Below, in pieces: positions 56,313 to 64,000 of a stretch of 64,000 nt of DNA. This DNA is from Axinella damicornis (lineage: Eukaryota; Porifera; Demospongiae; Axinellida; Axinellidae). Where the stretch lies: assembly GCA_963931865.1 (NCBI GenBank), contig OZ007514.1, forward strand, positions 11,333,478 through 11,397,477. Reading direction: 5' to 3'. Numbering within the stretch: position 1 is the first letter of the stretch; each line of letters begins with the position of its first letter. Below the pieces are notes generated by a model, which saw only the letters and a program-made list of their open reading frames with translations, was not told where the DNA came from and ran no database searches. Made by a program: the position numbers and the translations under genes.

Positions 56313-58038
56313 AAGGCAATGTACTGGTACAGTCAATATGAGTCCTCAAGCATGTACTGCTATATATATGCAGACTTGCTTCCACTATCTGTTAGCCTTC
56401 CCATACTTGGTAGCTGTACATGTGATTTGCAACCTAAGGGGAAGCTTCTAGAGGCCATGCCAAATTAGCAGTCCCTCACCTTGTACCTAAGTTTTGAAAG
56501 ACCTTATTACGGGTTGTTTTAACCACCTCAGTTGCATCTCAGTGCCTCCTCCACGGTGGTGATCACTTAGGCATGAGCACACAAGCCTACTTTGATCCTA
56601 TTAGTAGCTATCAGATAGGAATCTGAAAACCAAGGTCAAGTTTCTTAGTTCTGGAGTATAGGAAATTAGGAATGCATTTGCTGTGACTACATGCATGCAA
56701 GCAGTGTAAGTGATCTGCTTGAATGCACATTGCTTGGAAGTGCAGCTGCATACACTGGTATAGTATTGTGACCTAAGTTATCTCAACAGGCCTACTAGGT
56801 TTTCCTATCCAAAGTTGGCTGCAATTGTGTGCTCATTCCTTGATCACCATAGTGAAGGAGGCAATGAGATGCAACTGAGGTGACCAAAGCCTGGTTTAAA
56901 CAACCCTTCTCTTTGTACAGTATAGTGACGAGCATCACTACTGCTATATATTGTGCTGCACTAATGTGACTAGTGGTGTGCATCACTACGGCTATATATG
57001 GTGCTGCATTTGCTGCTATGTGTGCTCTGTGTTCTTTGTGACGGCCTTGCTCGTCCTCTCTGCCGCTTTGGGGGAGTGCATGGCTCAGCCTGCAGTATTA
57101 CCAAACCAAACCAAACCTGCATTCCTCTTGCCAAGGGGAAGCCAGTAGGCAACTAGTGGCTGGGGTTGGCTATCACCCCCCGCCGATTTAAGATAGGAAA
57201 ACCTAGTAGGTCTGTTGAGGTCAAGTTTCTTAGTTCCAGAGTATAGGAATGCTACAATTATAGAAGTGCATGCAGCTGCACTTCCAAACAATGTGCATTC
57301 AAGCAGATCATTTTGCACTGCACTATATTAAAAGTGAAGCTACTCAACATTTTTTAGCTACTCAACATCTGTAGCTTTCTTTGATCACCACAGTGGAGGA
57401 GGCACTGAGATGCAATTATGGTAACAAGAGGCCTGTAAAAACAACCCTTTTTACAGTGATATATAATCCTTGAGAGCTATGTTACCGTGCTTAGAGGATA
57501 AACTAAGGTGGCAACTAAAAGGTTGGGGAGGTGTCCTCTAAGAACATTAATTTGTTGCTTTCAAGGCCCTGCTATGCCACAAAAAACTAAAATACTGTCT
57601 GGCACAGTGTGATGTGCAAATTACCACAGTACTAGCCAGCTAACCACAACAATAATTAGGATGATAGGAAAAAATTTGTTTTAAATTCTCATGCAACGAT
57701 CAAGTTCATGGTTCACTGGTTCTCATACCACAATCCCAGGCAGATAGTGGCACGGCAATTTGTGGCACTCAAAGCAGCTATAGTGGATAAATTAGCAGAC
57801 ATTTAGAAACCACCTATAGATACAGTGCCACAGGCTTAAGCAATTGATCGTGATTAACTCTTGATAATTGGAAAGCGGATGTATAGCTACATCATGCATA
57901 CTGCCTTCAATTAATCATCGGAACAACCCTCATGTGATGCACACTTAGTCTAGTATTCAGAGGGTCTTGGGTTCGTATCCCAGCTGCTCCAAGAATTGGA
58001 CATGCTAGACTTCGTAACTGGTTTGAATAACCGGTGTA

Positions 58039-58882
58039 CAGTCGAACCTCCGTTAACGGACCCTCCGAGAAGTGGACAACCTCCCTACAGCGGACACAGT
58101 CCGTGTTACGGATTGAAATTACCATAGTTGTAATACTAAAGCAACCTCCGAGAAGCGGACGCTTCTGGATTCAGGACAGCGGACAAGATCCACGTTCCCT
58201 ACTGCACTTTACAATACAAAATTGCCTCTAAATAACGGACACCAAGGAAACCACACCCTAAAAATAGACAAACCGTGTACCACAAGCACGCACCAAAAGT
58301 AAACAATAGCATGCCGCACGCAATTACAGTGTTCAATGCAGTTTCCAGACGAACAGTATGACCCACATTTAGATCTATACAAGTCCATAGTCCACCAATC
58401 CCTTCATCTTGTCGATGTACGGTTGGGTCAGTAGAGACAGTGACGATGAAGAAGATGACACTACTGAACAAGAACCCCTCAAGCTGAAGAGTTACAAGGA
58501 GGCTGTAGTTGCCTTGGAGTCAATTTCTAGAATTTAAAGGGCATGGAGATGAAGTCATGTCTATTGGTTGCACGATTGACAGGATTGTGGAACTAAAGCA
58601 TGCTTCAACAAGACAGACAACACTAGCTACATGACTATTTCTGCACTCATAACAGTTGTTCATACATTATTGTGCTTTACTCCAAGTTGATACCACATGT
58701 AATCACGCTGTTTTCCAACATTTAATTTCAATACTGACAGTCATTATCATTACTCTTATCGTTTTATACATTGTAGAGATGATATGAGATCAAAATATGG
58801 TGAACCTCCGAGATAGGGACAACCTCCGAAGAGAGGACGAAAGTCCCGTTCCCAAAGTGTCCTCTCTTCGGAGGTTCGACTG
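58039..58882. mobile_element. Non-autonomous pogo/Tigger-like element, copy 2
   Basis: CAGTCGAACCTCCG termini with TA duplications (58037-58038 and 58883-58884). Same decayed transposase tail as copy 1; duplicated with the block rather than inserted twice. Confidence 0.75.
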
Positions 58883-60154
58883 TATATGCTCAGTCACATC
58901 TGAAACCATATGAGGAAGTTTGTGCCAGAAAAGGAACTATATCAGATCAAAGGGTAACTGGTTTTTCACACTAAAGAGAGGTGCTAACAATAGTGTGAGG
59001 TAGCTGCATCTGGTACTGTATGTATAGTAAAACTTCATTATGACAAACTACCCAAAAATGACGGACCTAAATAAGCTTGAAACCTTGTGAAACCAGTGCT
59101 ACTCCAATCTATAAGCTGTAGGCTTCCTTGGGAGGGGCGGGCAAATGTGATGCAGTAGTCTAGTAGACATTCATAGGCAGTTTCTTTGGATAGGTACAAG
59201 AAGTGAAGTGCTTCAAGTACATTAAGTCTATTGGAGTGGTTGTAAGCCTTCATATATACTGCTGTTTTGACGGAACAGAACAATGGCTGAGTGTTGCATA
59301 ACTAGTATGGGTACACTCAGCAGGAGCTATACATGACTGTGGTACCAGGGCAAACTTGCCAGCATTCAAATATCAACCTTGAATACCATTTTTAGGCATT
59401 TTAGTCCACTCTTTACAGGGTGAAACAGTGTATGTGCCTGTCATCGAACTGCTAATTTCCCCACTATGGGTGTGAATAGCAATTTTCCTCCAACTTCCTC
59501 ATATGAGTGCTTGACTGCATGCATGCATAACGTGTCTGCGCACACAACTGCTCCATGTTCTGCACATGTAGCTACTCGCTCAGGCTCGCCCAACAATGTC
59601 ATGTCAAGCATCCAGATCCCAACTGTATGAAACACTGGACATTCAACTGTATGAAACACTGGACCATGATAGCTAGCTATACATTGTCCATGATAAACGA
59701 ATGACGTACCGGCAGTGGCAAGTAGTAGAAGATGGATGGAAAAAGCACAACCACACAAACCGCCAAAAGCAGCGCAACCTTCAGGCACTCGTACGAAATG
59801 ATGCGCAAAGAGCGCCCTTTGACCCAGCGCCGTTTTCGTTCGCTATATTTCTCAGCGCCAGGTTCGTTGTTGGACTCGGTAGCGACTAGCCGCTGGTTGA
59901 CCTGCTGCGATTCGTTGATCTGCTGCGATTCGTTCATCTGTTGCCATTTGTTGATCTGCTGCGATTCTTTCATCTGCTCCGATCCGTTGATCTGCTGCGA
60001 TCCGTTGAGGATCTGCTGCGATCCGTTGATCTGCTGCGATTCGCTGTTCTGCTCCAGTGCAGTTAACTCCACCCATGTTGTCTCATCTTCCCCACTCATC
60101 ATGTAAACATTTCGTTGACGGACTTGGCGTGACGTAATCTATCCATCGACTTGG

Positions 60155-60162
60155 CTTTATAC
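60155..60162 (-). promoter_or_regulatory. TATA-like box of gene E
   Basis: Minus-strand GTATAAAG 53 bp before the ATG at 60102. Confidence 0.5.
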
Positions 60163-60522
60163 TTCTCAAATCAAGAGATGTGTAAGGCTTCACACAGTAA
60201 AACGGTATACGTAATCATTTCAGATTCCCTCAAAATTAGTAGTGCACAACTGATGTTCGTGTGGATTCAATGCCTATAAGTATCCTTTGCGCGTGCAAAA
60301 AGTTCAGTAGCTAGTTGCTAGGAGAGATGTGTCACTGCCCAGGTTTTATGCATTATCTGAGGGTCGCAAGTGGACAGACGATATTTTACGGGGATGCGGT
60401 TAGTTAGCCTTGTCCCCAGGATCAAAACTTGAGTCGTACAAGTCATACAAACTTCAATTTTAGTGGACAAACAATGCAAATCTAGCTCTAAAATTAAGCT
60501 CAAAGTTTAGTATTTATTACTC

Positions 60523-60528
60523 AATATT
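60523..60528 (-). terminator. Possible polyadenylation signal of gene F
   Basis: AATAAA on the minus strand 64 bp after the stop codon at 60592. Confidence 0.4.
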
Positions 60529-60591
60529 GCATAACACGATAATGATATATAGTAATAGTATGTGGTATGTTGAGTTAATTGTTATTGTACT

Positions 60592-62179
60592 TCATTCTTT
60601 TCTGGGGTGGAATATTGCAAATCGGCCACGCCAGGTCTTGAACTTCTGCTTTATCTCCCTGACGTTAACCGCAAATACGAGATTCACAGCGGGGAATATA
60701 CCCAGTAGGATGTAAGAGGTTGATGTTAATCCTGGGTTTGACATTTGTTGAAATGAATCTCTCAGCCTGTCACAGGAATTCTCAGGATTGAGACCAGCAG
60801 TCTCACACAGCCAGTATGCTGCTATTGCATCTACAAATAACTTTCCATTTCTAGATCTGGTATTGACGGTGAATGCTGTGAGCGCAACCACTCCCATTAG
60901 AATACAATAGCACAGAATGATCAGACTTTTTCGCTCAGCAGTTCCAATCTTGAAAGGGTTCTTGGAATGCTTCACTCTGAACAAGCCTTGGTGCTGCAAT
61001 TGGGGATAACAATAATATACGTTAGATTTGTGGTCGTTGCAAAAGTAAAGGCCATCACAAAATGGAGTATCTTACAAACTGAACTATACATCCAGTCTCA
61101 AAAGCATTCTTCAGCGTGTGAAGGTACTACAACAGAAGTCCTACACGTTTTGTGGCTACTGAATGATGATTTAGTGAAGCTGAACTGCATGCATGCAGGC
61201 CACATCCATTATTGTGAGGAAACAGCATTGAAATATAGAAGCTGAAAACGAACAAGATATATACAAAACCTATAAATGCCTGGCCACAAACTTACAGGTG
61301 TTTGAGGCGGAGGCTAGAGCACATTTGGACAGTGCATGCATGCATGCACACAGTGGACTTTAATATGTAGGATAACTCATCATGAGTGTCTTATAGCTAG
61401 TGGTAAATGATTCCGACAATGTTCATAATTCGGCTCAATTAATCCTTTCTAGCTATTTCTACTTTTTTGCCGGCACCCTATCAAAGCATTAACTATGTCA
61501 AGATGCAAGGATGGTACACTAGTGTGCAGTTAAGGGGCGTCATTATACACAAGATATACCAGTACAGGCGTGTGTGTACCTTGTGAATGGTCCAGGATAT
61601 AACGATAACCAGGGGAACTCCAATGGCAATAAGAATGTTGATGGGTAAGACCAGAGAGTAGAATGCGGAGTTACTTTCCAAGCTGGTACACAGTATGGGA
61701 GGGAATCTGGTCATTCCAAATCCCCTTGTACTAGGAGTCCCAGCAGTAAAGGCCACAATTACTGGCAGGGTTGGCAGGACAAGTCCCACGATCACCATCA
61801 CAATGTGGATATACTTTACGCGGCCTGCAGTTATAAAAGATCTAGCATGAAATGGGAATTGTATCTCCCAAAATAAGGACACCACGTGACAGAACCACCA
61901 CACAGTAAGCTGAAGTAGGCCGTAGAAGAACAATGTTCCTGCAGAGGAGGAGGCAAACATGTACATTTAGCCTCCTTCCCAAACCTTTGCCAGCTCCATG
62001 CAGTCATGCATATGCTGTATAAGCAATCAAAGACTGGAGAGGTGGCCTGGGAATGATGAGACTTGAGTGCGTAACTTGACATGGAAGAATTGTGATTCTT
62101 TAAAGCATATTTATTCAGCATACTTTGTATTGACTGTCACGTGGCGTGATGCTGCATGTGCATCTGGTGTGACATAAAA

Positions 62180-62220
<41 letters not shown>

Positions 62221-62305
62221 GTATCTATCTATCTAGTATCTATCTATCTATCTATCTAGTATCTATCTATCTATCTATCTAGTATCTATCTATCTATCTA
62301 TCTAG

Positions 62306-62344
<39 letters not shown>

Positions 62345-64000
62345 AGCATTGCATTTATACATATGTGAAGACAGAAGGTCTATAACCACAGACAACTCCA
62401 GAAACCCCAGACCTGTCAAGGTGCAAAAGGCAGTTGGACGAACAAATTGGACGTCTCCCATCTCAAAAGTGATCAAATATTCTGAACTGCAGTACAGTGA
62501 AGTTCTGTCAGTGTAGTTGATTAGGACAAACACCGCTGAAGAGAGGAATGCAAAGTATAGGGGTGAAGATTTGTTTGTAACAGCTACATTCACCATAAAG
62601 TTCACCATCATGTGGTCAGACATTGGTTTTGGTTTTTACAATAGATGTCAGTTAACTTTACTAGCTGGATTTACCCCCCCCCCCCCCCTCCCCCAAATCA
62701 GCCACTGTAGGCTTTCTGCTTACCAAGTGCAAATCTGAAAGGATGACCCGCGCCCCCTGTTTTGACACTTTCTGCTGGCACACAGAGCATATCACTCATA
62801 TGCATGCATGGACATTGCCAGTAATAGCTATATCAGAGCTGAAATCATCGTGACGACCTAGAAGTCAAACTAGCTATAATAGTGAAGCTTTAGCACTGCA
62901 CAAAATTAATACTGTCTGCTTGGTATATCTAACCCCCATTAAATTATTGGACCTGCCAGAAGCTCATGTCTCATGTCTCATACATGCATGTCATCCATAT
63001 ACTGAGCACATCAAAATGTTGATGACTTACGTACCTATCACCATCAGTGTGACTGTCATGTACACAACAAATACTGACGGGAAGGTTAACCTACGAGAAA
63101 CAAAGTTAACGTTACCATGGCGTAATGAACATGGTTTAGCTTTATCAGGTAGTCCCCACCATGCCCATCATATAATATGTATACAGTGGACCCCTTCTAA
63201 TACAGACACCCTCGGGCAGCTAATGTGTGTCGTGTTCAGGGATGAATATGATGTTAGGACTTGGTCAAGTGTCCTAATTAGGGAGGTGTCCTTCTTGAGT
63301 TTGGGAATGTTCCACTGTACGCCACATAATTCCATATAAGGAGAGAATTCAACCAATGGTCAAGCATAGCAAGTAGTTGGCTAGAAGACATAGTTATCCC
63401 AAGGGCATTTGCACAGTATGACTCAAATTTCGGTAGCTGCTAATAGGGCAAAATGTTGCTGCCACATGTTCCGACATATGTATTAACCATGTGGCAACAT
63501 GACTATTTACATGTGACACAATAATTGAGTAAAACTTACATGCGCTTCCATCGTATGCATGTAATGACCAGCACTGCTATGGAGGCAATCAAGCCAATGG
63601 TTCCTGACAGGATAACAACCACATCGATAGCCAGCACAACTCCGTGTGAGTACTCTTCCCAGCTTCCGCACACAGGGAGGCAGAGTGAAGTGTTGCTCAG
63701 AGTAGTACAGGAAAAGTCTTCTTGGCATTGAAGTGCGCTACAGTTGACCTGCATAGCCAATCCTGCTGATGGCAGAGGTTGGACGGTTGTCCCACCCTCC
63801 CCGCCACTGCCCCCTCCTGCATGTTTTGAATAGCATCACATTTACTATTAATTGTGTGTTTGTGTGTGGTTGAGCATGCACACGAAAACAGTATGAGATA
63901 GTGGAACAATTAATTACCACTGATGGCTGATGCAGTACTTGGGAAGGATGTGCACTCTGGTAGAGACGATCCACGTAGTGCGAGGAAGCTGTTTGCCAGA
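60592..64000 (-). CDS. Frizzled-like receptor, gene F (partial at window edge)
   Basis: Exons seen: 60993-60592, 61938-61580, 62535-62413, 63090-63035, 63816-63540, and the 3' part of the CRD exon from 63918 to the window end. Exon lengths 277, 56, 123 and 359 nt equal those of A and D; all splice sites are GT-AG and frames agree, so the visible part is intact. It is almost identical to gene E apart from E's inactivating insertions and shares its introns, including the ATCT microsatellite. The tail after TM7 is short (KQKFKTWRGRFAIFHPRKE). Exon 1 and most of the CRD lie beyond the window, so intactness of the whole gene is unproven. Confidence 0.82.
62180..62343. repeat. (ATCT)n microsatellite, gene F intron 5
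   Basis: Counterpart of 50639-50836, shorter and with more TAGTATC interruptions. Confidence 0.95.
62674..62694 (+). repeat. C-run, interrupted (C15-T-C5)
   Basis: Counterpart of the C22 at 51149-51170, in intron 4 of gene F. Confidence 0.9.

Larger units (their letters stand above)
48605..60102 (-). pseudogene. Frizzled-like receptor, gene E (disabled by three 4-bp insertions)
   Basis: Exons: 60102-59710, 52933-52435, 52333-52053, 51583-51524, 51010-50888, 49939-49581, 49027-48605. Exon 1 (131 aa, MMSGEDETTWVELTALEQ start, eight or so hexapeptides, membrane segment, donor GTACGT) and the CRD exon are open and join in phase 0. Relative to gene F, exon 3 has an extra AGCT (TAGCTA at 52164-52169) creating an in-frame TAG, exon 4 an extra TATA (51561-51564; 60 nt instead of 56), and exon 7 an extra TGCA (48664-48667) that changes the tail after KQKFKT. 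Each insertion shifts the frame. A CRD fragment ending before TM1 could still be made. Intron 1 is 6.8 kb and full of transposons. Confidence 0.82.
53148..60993. repeat. Segmental duplication block 2 (partner 29431-36977)
   Basis: Colinear partner of block 1. It lacks the gypsy element, the LINE and the long C-runs, and instead carries a hAT-like insertion, a 227-bp tandem array and an ORF-bearing retroposon. Confidence 0.85.

Noticed and set aside
59732..60106. Plus-strand open frames rich in LICCDSL-type cysteine repeats (also 35116-35520 and 47523-47763)
   Set aside because: They are the antisense of the 18-bp minisatellite in receptor exon 1. The minus-strand reading has conserved ends, a membrane segment and splice sites.

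Overview
The window looks like nuclear DNA of an early-branching animal, most plausibly a demosponge. The reasons are Frizzled-type receptors (a metazoan family), short introns with GT-AG boundaries, tectonin-repeat lectins, and a dense load of foldback MITEs, non-LTR and Ty3/Gypsy-type retroelements. I see no bacterial operons, rRNA or intact tRNA. The taxonomic call is inference.

Layout. 0-11.9 kb (+ strand) holds a small tectonin-lectin cluster: a shattered signal-peptide remnant (about 0.46-0.81 kb), a frameshifted copy (6.3-7.0 kb) and one intact secreted lectin of 247 aa (9291-10034). The last two sit in a ~3.0 kb tandem duplication. Each unit also carries a composite pseudogene in which fragments of Frizzled exons 7 and 6 (minus strand) are fused to a tectonin tail.

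12-64 kb (minus strand) is a head-to-tail array of Frizzled-like receptor genes with one conserved seven-exon structure. Gene A (12003-18309, 680 aa) and gene D (40233-47756, 705 aa) are intact. Gene B (21739-35516) is a heavily damaged pseudogene with a gypsy-type and a LINE-type element in intron 1. Gene E (48605-60102) is disabled by three separate 4-bp insertions. Gene F (60592 onward) runs off the window. Two orphan terminal exons remain (20.85 and 36.6 kb). In the reconstructed genes exon 1 encodes an N-terminal cytoplasmic tail rich in QQINES-type hexapeptides followed by a membrane segment. It joins in phase 0 to a ten-cysteine Frizzled CRD and then seven more membrane segments, so these are predicted eight-pass receptors with a signal anchor instead of a cleaved signal peptide.

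The array grew by large duplications (about 29.4-37.0 kb is paralogous to 53.1-61.0 kb; gene E to gene F). These provide filled and empty sites that date several transposon insertions. Comparing paralogues also shows a recurrent mutation: insertion of short palindromes, mostly AGCT at a TA dinucleotide (TA becomes TAGCTA), plus CATG/TGCA and TATA. Three of these are exactly what breaks gene E. The gypsy-type element keeps a textbook -1 ribosomal frameshift signal at its gag-pro junction although its polymerase region is gone. I judge the palindromic micro-insertions and the eight-pass Frizzled-like receptors the most novel content.
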